Assembly: GCA_026936325.1 (NCBI GenBank)
Contig: JAPTHN010000011.1
Location: 24,220,501 to 24,284,500 of the forward strand
DNA: 64,000 nt
DNA from: Platynereis dumerilii
Lineage: Eukaryota > Annelida > Polychaeta > Phyllodocida > Nereididae
Direction of reading: 5' to 3'
Positions 1 to 10,639 of the stretch are shown piece after piece. Position 1 is the first letter of the stretch, and each line of letters opens with the position of its first letter. The notes under the pieces are model-generated. The model did no database searches. It was not told where the DNA came from and saw only the letters and a program-made list of their open reading frames with translations. Position numbers and translations under genes: made by a program.

Positions 1-1330
1 TTGTAGCCTTGTGGCAATTGGTTTCATCATCATGAAAACGACTAGACTGATGGTCTTAATACATGCATGTAGATGTGAGAAACATCAGTCAAAATATTCT
101 GAAGAAAAACTGACATTGAAGAATTCACTCTTCGGACTATGCAATCTGATAACAAAACCAGTTCTTACTATCGTGTTTGCAGTCAGATCTATAGTCAGTA
201 AAGGGGTATTTGACTCTTTGAGTGACTCATGCATGTTCCCTTAAAGGGAGTGTCATTGTGTTATTGATATCTTTGATGATGTAATTTAGCAGGTAACCTG
301 CCGTGAAGTAAATGTTGTAAGTGGTGAAAATATTGTCTTTGAGCTTTATGGTTGCATTCCGTAGAGAGAAAGTGTGATATTTTTCTTCGGAATCATTCTA
401 AATCTCTATTTCGACATGGAACCACACTTCAAGAAATCATATTAGAAACAGAGGAGTGATGGCATTTTACTGCATTTTTCACCAACAATTGTTTTAGTCT
501 GCATTATTTTGAATATTGGATGAGTAGCATTGAGTACTGGAGCTGCTTCAGAATTTACAGATGCTCTGGTTTGTTTACAGACTTCCTTCTTTCTAAACTG
601 ATTTATTTAATTGGATTTAAAGTTATCAATTAGTGTTTACACAGTCTGGCAGAAGATAAAATATCTGACTTTAAATTCTGTTTTCTAGTTTCAATCGAAA
701 CATGTTTTGATATGATTTGAGCAAAGTCTGCCAAATTGTGGATGCACATTGCAAAATTAGTATATAAAGACGCTAGAAAAATGCTGCTCTATTTGTCAAG
801 TTGATCTGATTTTGCTTTGATTGGCATCAACATTGCACTTTGATTAGTCTATCAATGCGGCTTGGATTTTTTAAATCATGCCCCTTAATAAAGTCTAGAA
901 AATGCAAAAGCTCTAATTCTATTACTGTGTTACAAATTTCTTCCAACAACTTATCTTTGTATAATGTTTGATTGTTCACTGGACCTTAAATTTTTTAGCA
1001 AAACATTTAGCTGAAGCGTTATGCCAAAAAAGTAAGTTCCTGTGAACAATTAATCATTACACATGGATATACCTGGAACCAAGAAAAACTTTTTCTCCAT
1101 AACTTATCATTTATTTATTATTTGATAAACTTTTTTACTCTCTATCTTGAGGGTTTGTTTTTCCAGTTTTTGCTTCCATTGGCTATTATAATTTGTCTTT
1201 TGATTAGATTATTCACATAGATGTTGCCAGGGAAGATGCAAAAGATACATTGTACTTGATTTTTTACTGCAAAGGAAAACTCAGATTTTTCAAATGAGTC
1301 CATTATATAAACAGTCAGATCCCTCAAGGA
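1..1330 (+). repeat. Block K of unit 1
   Basis: Non-coding repeat block homologous to 10955-11860, 39720-40560 and 51202-52080, and more distantly to the first half of block C (15300-16260, 53750-56040). A landmark is ATGCTCTGGTTTGTTTACAG near 560. Only short open frames occur and they are not kept between copies. This copy has an extra stretch (about 870-1150) not seen in the other K blocks. Confidence 0.7.
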
Positions 1331-1860
1331 CTAGTTGTATCCTGATGGAAAATGCAAATTGATATTTGCACTCCTCTGAGATATTGACACTGTTTGGCAG
1401 ATGTTTTTCTGCTTCCTGCTAGAGTGACTTTGAGGAGTCTTTGTTGTCTTCCGGAATATTGATGTACAGTGTACTGATTTTCCAGCAGACGCTGTTGTGA
1501 CATATATTACATCTACAGATTCTACACGATTCTAAGCATGTCAAGCACATCACACTGATATTTGTACCCCTAAGCACACAGAAAAGTAGCAGATGAACAG
1601 ATCAAATCCATTTCTTGTGGAATGCCTTGCAACCAAAGAACTCTTTGGTCTGATGTGACTCCAGGGAAGTGACCAAACGAAATACATCAATTGATGCCTC
1701 TGAGGAAAAGTACAAACAGTACTCTGCATTTTGCTGATGGCCTTTTGCACCCAAGAAGCAGCTTATATGTGTGATTCCGAGACCAAGAAATCTCTGCTTG
1801 AATTGATAGAACAAAAAATCAAGGTTGTAGACTCAGTATTGACTGTCCGATGATACCTAC
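1331..1860 (+). repeat. Block A of unit 1
   Basis: Homologous to 11861-12096 plus 13908-14235, to 40561-41130 and to 52081-52660. It holds the conserved stretch around GGTCTGATGTGACTCCAGGG that also marks blocks B and C. The frame open in unit 4 (52400-52657) is interrupted here by a TGA right after the shared start, so this copy is non-coding. Confidence 0.7.
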
Positions 1861-3455
1861 CGTAAAAATTATTTAAGGAACTCACTGTAAGAGATTTGAA
1901 AAATACCTTTCATTGGGGTGCTTTGAGAAATAGGCAGGGATATCCTATTTGTGACAAGCATGTCCAGACATTTTTTTAGGCACTCTGGCGTTTCTTTTTT
2001 TCATTCTTAGAGTATATATGTGTATAGTAGTCTCTGTGACATCTGCTTTCTTGCGGTTTTGTAATGTAATATTATAATAATTTACACATTCTATTATCAG
2101 CCAGGGTAATTTTCTTTGAGTCGGACTCTTAGAGAAGGTAACCTTGACTCTTTTGTTGGACTGTATTAGCCAATTAACAGCTCCTATGTATATATAGTAC
2201 CTATATATTTGGTACCAATCTTTAGCTTAAGACCGCCTTCAGTTGTTCAGAAAGTATCAGCATGATACTAACAAGTAAAGTGGGGTTTTCATTGCTCTAT
2301 AGATAGGGTAAAAACCCCCATTTTTCTCTCAAGTTAGTGACAGAAATTGGTAATTTTTTGCACAATTTTGTCATGTTTCAGCTATCTTTTACTGGCCTAT
2401 GGTATTGATATGACTTCAGTTTTTTTGTCATTCAGTTAGAAGTAAGCTTAACCTATTCTTTGCTCTGATTTGGACTTTTTGAATGGAAGGGAAGAATCTA
2501 AGGCACATGTATCTTTGATTTCATGTTTTTAGAACACAGCTGTCTGACTCAAAGTTACCATATTCCATTTTTTATTTCAAAAATTTAGCCACTAATTTAG
2601 CTCTTGAGCTGCCCCAATTGTCATTTTTCTGTTTGATTTAGTAAAAACCTTTAATTTGAGGCCCTGGTTGACAATCAATAACCCACGGGCCAAGCAATAT
2701 AACACTTTTTTAAAATGTACAGAATAAAAGTGTCCGACTCAAAGAACCCTAGCCTATCATATGTAAGATTAATGACAATGACTTTATATTTAAGCTTGAA
2801 TGTTGCTGGATATAAAATTACTCAATTTGTCAAACCCTTACCTCCATCATGAGCATATTAGGGCTCAGTCATTTTTCTACATTATGGAGCCGTGATTTGC
2901 CCTATTGTTCTGTGATAAGCCATAATGATGTTATTTTTGTATTATTATCTCCATACAAGACAGCTACAAAGTCCTAATCTCAGAACATAGACATAGTGGT
3001 TTGAGTTGCCATACAATGTCATGGGGTCAGTGCTTGCTATTGTTGACATATTGCTTTGTAAGCTGCAATAATAGATATCAGTATCATAGAGAATGTTTAG
3101 CTCTCTAACAACAACTCTTTTCAAATAAATTGGTTTGTCCCTATGTCTTTTCCTAATATTGTTGGGTTCTTCTTAAAACAAATTGATAGTTAGTGTGGCC
3201 TTCATTGATTTTCATTAACGTTGAAGAGCCATTTTCTTAAAGCTTTATGATCATTGGCTTTTAATTGCAGCTGAACAGGCTACATTCCACTCAAACATTT
3301 CTTCCAGCTTCATTTCCTAGGTTTGTTTTTTTACTTGCTATCGAGACCTAAATTTGGACTCTAATGAGGCTTAATTTGTAATTAACAACCAATATGATTT
3401 GATACCACAGTAATTAGGCTGCAAAAGAACCTTGTTTAGTTTTTATGCAGTCTGG
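1861..3455 (+). repeat. Block L of unit 1
   Basis: Homologous to 14236-15150, 41131-42080 and 52661-53640. It is longer than the others: about 2110-2750 is extra sequence without a counterpart in other L blocks and without a recognisable element. It ends in a Z-motif copy (3361-3450). On the minus strand, about 2940-3150, a frame of roughly 65 codons is open and contains the peptide VVVRELNILYDTDIYY. Confidence 0.65.
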
Positions 3456-3524
3456 CGGAAGATAAAACATTTGACTTTAAGTTATGTTTTATAGTTTCAA
3501 TTTCAAACAAAGCATTAACAGTTA
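3456..3524 (+). repeat. Deletion junction L to C in unit 1
   Basis: After the L block breaks off near 3455, the sequence continues with the AGTCTGGCGGAAGATAAAAC stretch typical of the start of block C/K (compare 15910 and 42230). The rest of C and all of N are absent before block D resumes at about 3940. This is the footprint of a deletion of about 3 kb, probably by recombination between related blocks. Confidence 0.6.
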
Positions 3525-3918
3525 CGCAAAAAGGAGCATAGATGCACTAAGCTCCTTTTTGCGACAACTGATTTCTGACATTATTCGGAGCAAAAAGGAG
3601 CTTAGAGCTAGTACTTCTACTATCATTGTTAAGTAAATTTCAGTGCCAAAAGGAGCATAGTGCATTATGCACCTTCTTGCATTGCGTAATAGGGCGCTTA
3701 GCCGAACTAAGTCCCTAATTGCATTGACAAAAAAGTACTATAACTTGAAAAATTCACATTATTCCCCAAATAGTGTCATTCTGAACTTTGACCTGCAATA
3801 TCTCCTCTAGTGGATCCCACTTTGTTCTGATGTTCACAGATATTAATCCTAAGGTCTTGAACTTAAAAAAATGCTATAATTAAAAAAGGGACTTAGTGGC
3901 ACTAAGTCCCTTTTTGCG
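3525..3918. mobile_element. Hairpin-rich MITE-like insert
   Basis: A 394-bp stretch at the unit-1 deletion junction and absent from other units. Its ends are inverted: GCAAAAAGGAGCATAG at the left, and CTAAGTCCCTTTTTGC at the right (reverse complement GCAAAAAGGGACTTAG). Each end is itself a hairpin, such as GGGACTTAGTG with GCACTAAGTCCC near 3895-3910. More AAGGAGC and AAGGGAC motifs lie inside. No target duplication or superfamily could be fixed. Confidence 0.5.
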
Positions 3919-4150
3919 CTTAGTGGTCGATATATGGAAAATATGTTTTCTTTTAACCTGACTAGTCACAGGAAAAGAAAATAATTGTCACAAAGTGCTT
4001 GGCGGCTCAATGTTCCCTTTACAGGAATGATCATCTCTGAATTAGAGACAAATCGCTCTCTATAACTGATCAGGCTTCATTTCGTACCAAATATCCCTAA
4101 AGCCACTATATTCGTTGATTTTTTTTGCACTTGCCTTTGGGACCAATTGG

Positions 4151-4276
4151 GTTCTAATGAGGCTTAGTTTGTAATTAACAGCCAATGTGATTTGATACCA
4201 CAGCAATTATGAAGGCTGTGAAAGAGCTTTGCTAATCTATAGATATCTCAGCTTCAGCGAGTCCCCAGCCATTCAA
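4151..4276 (+). repeat. Z motif, type copy (18 copies in window)
   Basis: A conserved segment of about 125 bp with core AATTAACAGCCAATGTGATT and an end near GTCCCCAGCCA. All 18 copies are on the plus strand: 3361-3450, 4151-4276, 5116-5242, 6271-6395, 15058-15145, 17830-17926, 18711-18836, 19578-19703, 34155-34278, 41967-42060, 43775-43825 (cut short), 44272-44396, 45009-45136, 46181-46304, 53498-53597, 58130-58250, 61038-61160, 61866-61990. Stops occur in all frames I tried, so it does not look coding. Confidence 0.8.
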
Positions 4277-4472
4277 TTGTGTAAGGAGGACTACTAGTAG
4301 GCAATATCAATAAGGAAACTTGGACATATGCTTGGTGCTTTATATGAATGCCGCACTAAATAAATATCCATGAAGTGCTTTGTTGGTTGAGATGCAAAAA
4401 CATGTTAGAGATGTAATGAATACTTTTAAGGTGTTAGACATTAGAGTATTGAGTGACTCTCATAAATCTAAT

Positions 4473-4534
4473 TTGCCTCTAAATAGCCCACACCGGTGCT
4501 GATGGGGCGTAAAACACATACTCACTCACTCACT
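4473..4534 (+). mobile_element. Micro-retroposon (about 60 bp) in block D
   Basis: A 62-bp insert starting TTGCCTCTAAATAGCCCACA and ending in an (ACTC)n tail, flanked by a perfect 12-bp duplication CATAAATCTAAT (4461-4472 and 4535-4546). The empty site is seen in unit 4 (about 61325-61345) and, with substitutions, unit 2 (about 19015-19030). A related insert in block B (8370-8427) starts at the same internal point. It looks like a very short, 5'-truncated or intrinsically tiny SINE/LINE tail. Confidence 0.75.
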
Positions 4535-5060
4535 CATAAATCTAATGTATTGACACATTTATACATGTATACTTCTGTTTTCCTCTCTCTGCCTACTTCT
4601 GTTTTCCTCTCTCTGGCTATCTTATTCTTAATCATGCTTAGTTAGATTCCATTAATAGTCAAACGGCCTTTATGGTTTCCGTGCTACAAGAAGAATTTTG
4701 AGACATGATCAGGGATTATGACTTTTCGTAAACAATGAAACTTCTGTGATGGAGCCGAATGTCTGCATTTGTCAAATGTTTAAAACGTCATCAGGGCGCT
4801 ATCTGAAGTTGAAATTAATTGACGAAATTGACATCGTTCTCTCAGATTGGAAGTGGGGCTATTTTTCTTTCTATTGAGAATATCAAAGCCTTTGCCAGCT
4901 TTACAGATGGCATTGGTGATCAGTTGTTTGGCCTTGGTTTGAAAACTTCTGACAGGTAGAGGAGTTGGAATGCCTCTTGGCTCCAATTATCAGTACATGA
5001 TTATCCGCTTAACTGAAGGATGGGAAATACAGTAATCACTGACTCCTCTCCAGAATCCTG

Positions 5061-5850
5061 TTAGATTTCTGACAAAGCTCTTCTGTTTATTCTCACTTGT
5101 TTTTTGGACTGACAGGATTTTGATGAGGCCCAGATTAGTATTAACTATCAATGAGGTTTGATGCCACAGTGATTAGGCGTGGCTGTGAAAAACCTTGCTA
5201 ATCAGTCAATATTTCAGCCTCAGTAAAGCCCGAGCCAGTCAATTTGGTTTAAAACAATAGTTACTGCTGGTGGGAATCCTTAGTAAGTTATCGAGTATGG
5301 TTATAACACTTTGGAGGTGTGCATGACAACAGCAAAAATCCCATTCACGGAAGATGGTGAGTGCTGTGGATTTTGCCTGGGTACTTGCCAAGACCCTCAA
5401 TAAGGAAACTGCCAATAATAATTACATTGGCCAATCACCATTTCCTGCCTAGGAAACCTATTTTAGACCAGTTTGCAATTGTAAAAAAAACGGTCAATCG
5501 ATTTTTAAGATAAGGCCACATACAAATACCCTTGCCTGAGGCTTACAAGAAGAATTCAGATGAAGATTAAAAGAATGAATGAAAAATCAAGAACAGGCTG
5601 CTAACCGTTTTGTGAATGTCATGGCATCTATGATGCAACCACCAAGGACTTGCCCTCTACAATATTAACAATACTTTGAAATTGAATGTGCAGTGTGCAG
5701 GCCGTCTGTAAAGAAGCCTTAGTCAACAAAGTTTAGATACTTGAGGATTGTCTCTGTTCAAATACCACAAGGTATAAAAAGGCAATGATGGGAATCTTAC
5801 AATGCGAAAATTGCATCCTTCAAGTGTCCCCCTCCTGAACAATCTGTCTT
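5061..5850 (+). repeat. Block F of unit 1
   Basis: Homologous to 19501-20344, 44941-45770 and 61801-62615. It contains a Z motif (5116-5242) and ends at CTTGATGAAAAAGGAATTC, the exact point where the 13.4-kb element entered unit 2. No open frame is conserved in all copies. Confidence 0.7.
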
Positions 5851-6460
5851 GATGAAAAAGGAATTCTGTGAAATTTTTGCTTCATGCCAATCTTGGGCAT
5901 TCATGGCTCAGGCTTTTTGGAGTAGCATGCTTGTGTACAAGTGTCTTTTTTTGTCAATTCACAAGCAGGCATATTCACTCAAATACTGCCTACATGCCTC
6001 TATTCTCCAAAGCCTTAAGCAATCTTCTCTTTCTGTCCTGATTAGCCTACCAAGTGCTTGAATACACGACATAACCCCTAATCGTCCATCCATTCACTTT
6101 TCTATGATGGTTATTCTGTTATATTTCTTCTTTGTCATACCAAAAACTCAGATTTTTCTGTGACATTTTAGACATTGAGATGCAAATCCTTGCAAGACAG
6201 CTTTTATCTCAACATCATCAGCTGGCAATCACCTGTAGCCAGGATCTCTTTATAGTTTTGCAATCAATCCAGTTTTAATGAGGCTTACATTCATAATTAA
6301 CAGCCAATGAGATGTGATACCACTGCAATTATGGGCTGTCAAATCGTTTGGGTAGATCTTACGTTATCTCAGATTCGGCAAGTCCCCAGCCAGTCTTTAT
6401 ATCAGAAAGTCTGGAGGCCAATATCCATTAAAGATCAATCAGTGACATGTTGGTTTAGAG
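5851..6460 (+). repeat. Block G of unit 1
   Basis: Homologous to 33741-34300, 45771-46340 and 62616-62688. It includes an old SINE 3' end at about 6030-6096 (AGCCTACCAAGTGCTTGAAT, ending CATCCATCC) and a Z motif (6271-6395). A frame of 70 codons (5849-6061) is open here and partly open in units 2 and 3, but it runs into the SINE and has no recognisable domain. Confidence 0.65.
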
Positions 6461-7596
6461 ACATAGCTTTCTGCTCTTGTCAATAACACAGACTGCTTCG
6501 CACAGAAGGAGATATATAATGTATGTCCTGTCGGTGAACATTCAGTTTGACGACTCTACAAATCCCCTCTTTATGGGCGCTATTAAGTATCTCATTCATG
6601 ACCTCACTTCTCATTGATCATCTTCCAAGAACCAGATCCATTCCATATACATGGTCTGCTTACTAAGTCGTAGTCATAAGACAGTAGGTTACGCAAGGTG
6701 CTTGTAACTCATTCGTTAATGCAGGATGCAAAGATAACCATACACTTAGTACGAGTCGCTTACTGTATTTCATTGTGAAAGTTCACAAATGATCCAAAAA
6801 TCTACTGTGTGGTGTTAAAGATGAAAGAAAGAAAAAAAAGTGAACCATAATTGCGACAACATAATTGCTCACAATCTCTAAAAAACAGAAACACAATGAG
6901 TGGTTATACAGTGTACTATCATCCTTGGCATAATATAACTTAACTGCATAAATCATTTACATTCTACATATTTCAGAAGTTTAAATGCTCCACAGCTCCA
7001 GCAAGTCAAGCATCCTTGAGCATGTTGGGACGGAGAAATTACAATCAAATATTAAAAACTGGAAGCTGTTTGACAAAATTAAGAAAACAAACGCACAGTA
7101 ATGAAATGCCAAAAATATTTAATCAGTTACTTCATTGGTGAATTCATCATCATGAATGTTGTCCTTATTTTGCAGTATGTTGAAATTTTCTCGAGAAATT
7201 AGCTCTTGTTTCAATGATCTTGATGGATCACCCTTGTTAAACTGATATATTCAATCACATTTAAATTGACTGAGGACTGTTTACACAGTCTGGCAAAAAT
7301 GATAGATTTAGCTTAAATTTCGCTTTGCTGTATTGTAATGTGCTTTAATTTGATATGGTTACTGGAGTTAGTTGTTAAAAAATCTACCAGAGAGCTTGAT
7401 ACAGTTGAAATAGTCTTCTGTGAAGAAATTAAATTTCTTGATGCAATGCTGTCAGAAAAATCTGCAGCTGCTGTGTGTCTCAATGATATCAACTTGATCC
7501 GATTTGGATTTCAAAAGTAAAAAGGCAAGCTACAAATTAGCATGCTCTAGATATCTCCTCTACAGCTTAAGTTTGTCATACCATAGGATTCGAAGA
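6461..7596 (+). repeat. Blocks H and early I of unit 1
   Basis: Homologous to 34301-35589 and 46341-48208. Unit 1 lacks about 85 bp present in units 2 and 3 (34424-34510, with CTACGTGTTGCCCCAAACAG). The undisturbed TA target later used by the mariner element of unit 3 lies near 6691 (AGACAGTAGGTT). No gene seen. Confidence 0.65.
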
Positions 7597-7711
7597 TTGA
7601 TGGATGATTGGGATGTTATTGTCCTGTATTTATGCTCTTGGTAGGCAAATTAGAACAGGAGGAGGACACAGAAATGAGGCGAAGAATGATTGAAACACCT
7701 GTCAACATAAT
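7597..7711 (-). mobile_element. SINE 3' fragment in block I
   Basis: On the minus strand this matches the 3' half of the tRNA-derived SINE at 9418-9612 (TTTCAATCATTCTTCGCCTC through CTACCAAGAGCATAAATACA to CATCC). The tRNA-like head is missing. It is present in the same place in all three I blocks (35595-35700, 48209-48318), so it predates the tandem duplication. Confidence 0.65.
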
Positions 7712-8664
7712 CAGATAGAAAGAATTCATTAGCTTATGAAAATGTGGTATTTATCATTTGCCCTGCATGATTTATTTTTGTTATAGAAGACTCATACTTG
7801 AAGTTTTACTTAACATACGATGATGATGCATAATCATTCCCACATGAATGTCTGCAGAGCATATATAAGCAGTACCAGATTATATACGGTGACTCGAAGC
7901 GGACTACAACTTTTCCTTGATATCTTGTCCAATCGAGTCAATTGTGTAAGCAGCTACATCTCTGAAGGACTGATTGTGTCCTGATAGAAATGCAAAGTGA
8001 TGTTTGCACAGGTCCTAGGTTGGTATTGACTGATGTTTTTCTTTCTGTCACTTCACCGGTTGAGAGGGAGTCACATATTAATCGATTTGTGAGAGGAAAT
8101 GTTCTATTTTCATCATTCCTGTTCATCTTGTTCATAGGTATGAGGTTATTGAGGTAGGGGGTGAAGCTGTCCTCACAAAAGCTGGCAGAATTATGAAATA
8201 TATATTACATTTGGGTAAAGGAGAGAAAAAGTTGGGCAAAGGGAAGAACAATTTGGGCAGAGAGAAGGAACATTTGGGCAGAGAGCCCCATTAAGAAAGA
8301 TAATGTACTGTCCAACCTAATTGATCTCACTTATACCCTATATTAGCAATAATTTTCATCCGAAAGTAATTGCCTTTAAATAACTAACACTGGTGCTTAT
8401 GGGTTGTGAAACAAAAACTCAATCAAGCATCCGAAAGTAAAAGAAAGAAATCCTAATACATATGCTTTCTTCTTCAGTGGAATCTTTTCCTTTTTCTGCT
8501 GGAGTTATACAATATAAAATATAAATAAAATAAAAACTTCATTAGTGACAAGAAGCTAACACTGATGTATGATATCACCCTATAATGTGCAGAAAACAAT
8601 TTCTTAAGTGTAGCTGTCGCACCTTCAGGCAAAACGATAGAGAATCAGAACTTCGGAGAATGGC
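7712..8664 (+). repeat. Blocks I and B of unit 1
   Basis: Homologous to 35701-37400 and 48319-49255. It contains TTGGGCARAG purine-rich repeats (8205-8285) and a micro-retroposon (8370-8427). The region TCCTGATAGAAATGCAAAGT near 7980 aligns with the same part of blocks A and C. No gene apart from the candidate exon that follows. Confidence 0.65.
8370..8427 (+). mobile_element. Micro-retroposon (58 bp) in block B
   Basis: Insert TTGCCTTTAAATAACTAACA... ending AACTCAATCAAG, flanked by a perfect 13-bp duplication CATCCGAAAGTAA (8357-8369 and 8428-8440). It begins at the same 5' base as the insert at 4473, with a different target. The unit-3 copy (48979-49036) keeps both duplications. Unit 2 has a decayed version near 37075-37125. 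Confidence 0.75.
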
Positions 8665-8856
8665 TTGCAGCCAAAGAACACTTCAGTCTGGTATGACTCC
8701 GGGGAAGTGACCAACAAGTTAGAAAGAGGCAAAGAAAAAGATCAATCAATACCTCTGGAGAATACAAACAGCACTCTGAATTTTGCCAATGGGACTCCTT
8801 CCGATACCGGTGCATCCCACGGAGCTTGGGTACTGGATAGTAATGCTTCAAAGTAA
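8665..8856 (+). other. Candidate relic exon, B type
   Basis: Open frame whose product shares VTNKLERGK, DQSIP and NSTL with frames at 49256, 37400, 16572, 42902, 56330 and 52400. There is no good ATG at its head (it is read from a TTG in the aligned frame), so if real it is an internal or last exon. By-eye comparison of the B and C copies shows differences spread about evenly over codon positions, which argues against current selection. Function unknown. Confidence 0.3.
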
Positions 8857-8869
8857 TGTCTTGATATGA

Positions 8870-9330
8870 TCCCTGATTTTCATTATTGCATACCTCTGTA
8901 TTGCATGCCTGTGTAGATACAAAAACTGTTACATGTCTTTCCTGTGGTTTTACAACACCAATTGTTTACTCATTGAATTATCGGCTATAACATTCAAGAT
9001 TGATGACAATGCCTTTATAACTAATATAAGTTAAGCATGAGTCACTGATATGAAGTTACACAATTTTTGACAGCCCTTCCGTCATGAGCATATTCGAGCC
9101 CTGCCATTTTTCTGCAATATGAAGTTGTTTTTTTCTTTCCAATTGTTCTTTGATAACCCATAATGATGTTACTTTTTGTGTGATTATCTCCATAGAAGAC
9201 AACTACAAAGACCTAATCTCAGAAAATAGACATTGTGGCTTTGACTGAGCTTACAATGTCAGAGGGTTGCCTCCTGGAATAATTATGACATCTAGTTTTG
9301 TATTCTGCTATTAAGTAGAAAAATCTGTCC
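8870..9330 (+). repeat. Block J of unit 1, first part
   Basis: Homologous to 37618-38120 and 49463-49970. It aligns distantly with block L: both share TGATTATCTCCATAGAAGAC and the following 100 bases. No gene. Confidence 0.6.
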
Positions 9331-9417
9331 TATCCAATCCTATCCTATCCTATCCTATCCTATCCTATCCTATCCTATCCTATCCTATCCTATCCTATCC
9401 TATCCTATCCTATCCTA
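9331..9417. repeat. (TATCC)n microsatellite
   Basis: Near-perfect run of about 17 TATCC copies directly upstream of a SINE. A second run follows the SINE (9613-9674). Confidence 0.95.
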
Positions 9418-9612
9418 GGGGGGAGGGTTGGTCTAGCGGTAGCATGCTGGGCTGTCAATCGCTGGGTCCAGGGTCGATTCCAGCTCTTGACGGGTCACCT
9501 TGGCCTATGTTGGAGCTGTTTCAATCATCCTTCACCTCATTGCTGTGTCTCCTCCTGTCCTAATTAGCCTACCAAGTGCATAAATACGGGACGTAAAGCC
9601 CCAATCATTCAT
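9418..9612 (+). mobile_element. tRNA-derived SINE
   Basis: About 195 bp with a tRNA-like head: an A-box-like TGGTCTAGCGGTAGC and a B-box-like GGGTCGATTCC (the better-preserved GGGTTCGATTCC is in the copy at 50041-50243). The body ends TAATTAGCCTACCAAGTGCA...CATCC, merging into (TATCC)n. It would use RNA polymerase III and LINE machinery. It sits in the middle of the pentamer satellite in units 1 and 3, but not in unit 2. Confidence 0.85.
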
Positions 9613-9674
9613 CCTATCCTATCCAATCCCATCCAATCCCGTCCCATCCTATCCTATCCTATCCTATCCTATCT
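9613..9674. repeat. (TATCC)n microsatellite, 3' of SINE
   Basis: Less regular pentamer run including CATCC, CAATCC and CGTCC variants. It grades out of the SINE tail. Confidence 0.9.
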
Positions 9675-10560
9675 TTGTACAATTTTATTTCTCCTATTGC
9701 TGTTGCTTTGTATAGTCCAGATGTCAAAAGAAAACATTAACTGAATTGTCTGACCTTTCCCACTCAGCTCGTACTGCAGGGAAGTCTGGGCTTTGGCAGT
9801 ATCACAGAGAACATTTAACTCCCTTACGGTGACTGAGATCAAATTGGTTTTCCCTACTGCCTCAGTGTCCACCTGCGTCATTTCACAAGGACATTATTAT
9901 TAGGCCTACAGGGTTTTTCTAAACAATTATTTGTTATATATCCATTGGTGTTACTGCCCTTATACTATTGCACCCGATTTATCATGGATATTAGTACTTT
10001 GGCAAGAAATAGGGCCTTTAGGTAAATTATAGGGCCTTTGTGACTGCTTTGGATGTTACTTTCCAAAAGTCTTTTGGGCCAAACATAAGTCCTTTTGGGC
10101 ACATGCCCAAATCACACAAAATCACTCACTTGAATAACGTATTAAGTGGATTTGGACCAAGATCATATCTTTTCAGAACATGCCCAAATCAATTGATGTT
10201 AATCATTTCTAAAGGCTGTAGTCGATTTTTAGAGGATCCTATTCTTTGGGAAATTATAATACAAGTAGCCATTACGAGTGAGTTAGGCAATAGATATTTT
10301 AATATCTAAATGCCATATTATCACGCATTACCATTAGTAACTTCCACAAACACCTGTAAATGTCCACAAAAGACAATGATTGATTTGGGCATAGTCTTTT
10401 TGTTTTTTCCTAAATTAATCACATGCAGTCTTTTGTGGATATTTTATGGATATTTTTGAGTGTCTGTGTATCCTTTGGGCACACACAACTTATGTCTATT
10501 CGTTTTGCTGGACTGCTCATTTGTGTGATTAAATACCAATCCTTGTCAATGTTAACTTAT
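9675..10560 (+). repeat. Block J of unit 1, middle part
   Basis: Homologous to 38417-39300 and 50281-50830. A minus-strand frame at 9669-9881 (70 codons, with TVRELNVLCDTAKAQTSLQY) is also open in unit 3 (50277-50489). Several ATGCCCAAATCA motifs in both orientations lie at 10100-10390, one forming the palindrome TTTGGGCACATGCCCAAA. Confidence 0.6.
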
Positions 10561-10570
10561 GATTCGTTTT

Positions 10571-10634
10571 CTTCTTTTCAGGTGAGTCATGAACCTTTCT
10601 CTGAATATTTGTGTTGTCTAAATTCCAAGGTAAG
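10571..10634 (+). promoter_or_regulatory. Recursive-splice-like site with 48-nt exon
   Basis: TTTTCTTCTTTTCAG is followed at once by GTGAGT (acceptor ends at 10581). Forty-eight bases later AAG|GTAAGA forms a strong donor. Acceptor, immediate donor and downstream donor together are the layout described for recursive-splice exons in long introns. The same acceptor-donor pair is kept at 39317/39318 and 50847/50848. The downstream donor is kept in unit 2 and lost in unit 3. Confidence 0.4.
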
Positions 10635-10639
10635 ATCAA

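Larger units (their letters stand above)
3940..5060 (+). repeat. Blocks D and E of unit 1
   Basis: Homologous to 18481-19500, 44036-44940 (E shortened) and 60850-61800. D opens with CTGACTAGTCACAGGAAAAG and contains a Z motif (4151-4276). E carries a minus-strand frame (4780-4986, 68 codons) that is also open in unit 2 (19230-19448) and mostly readable in unit 4. It has no known domain, and I do not call it a gene. Confidence 0.7.
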
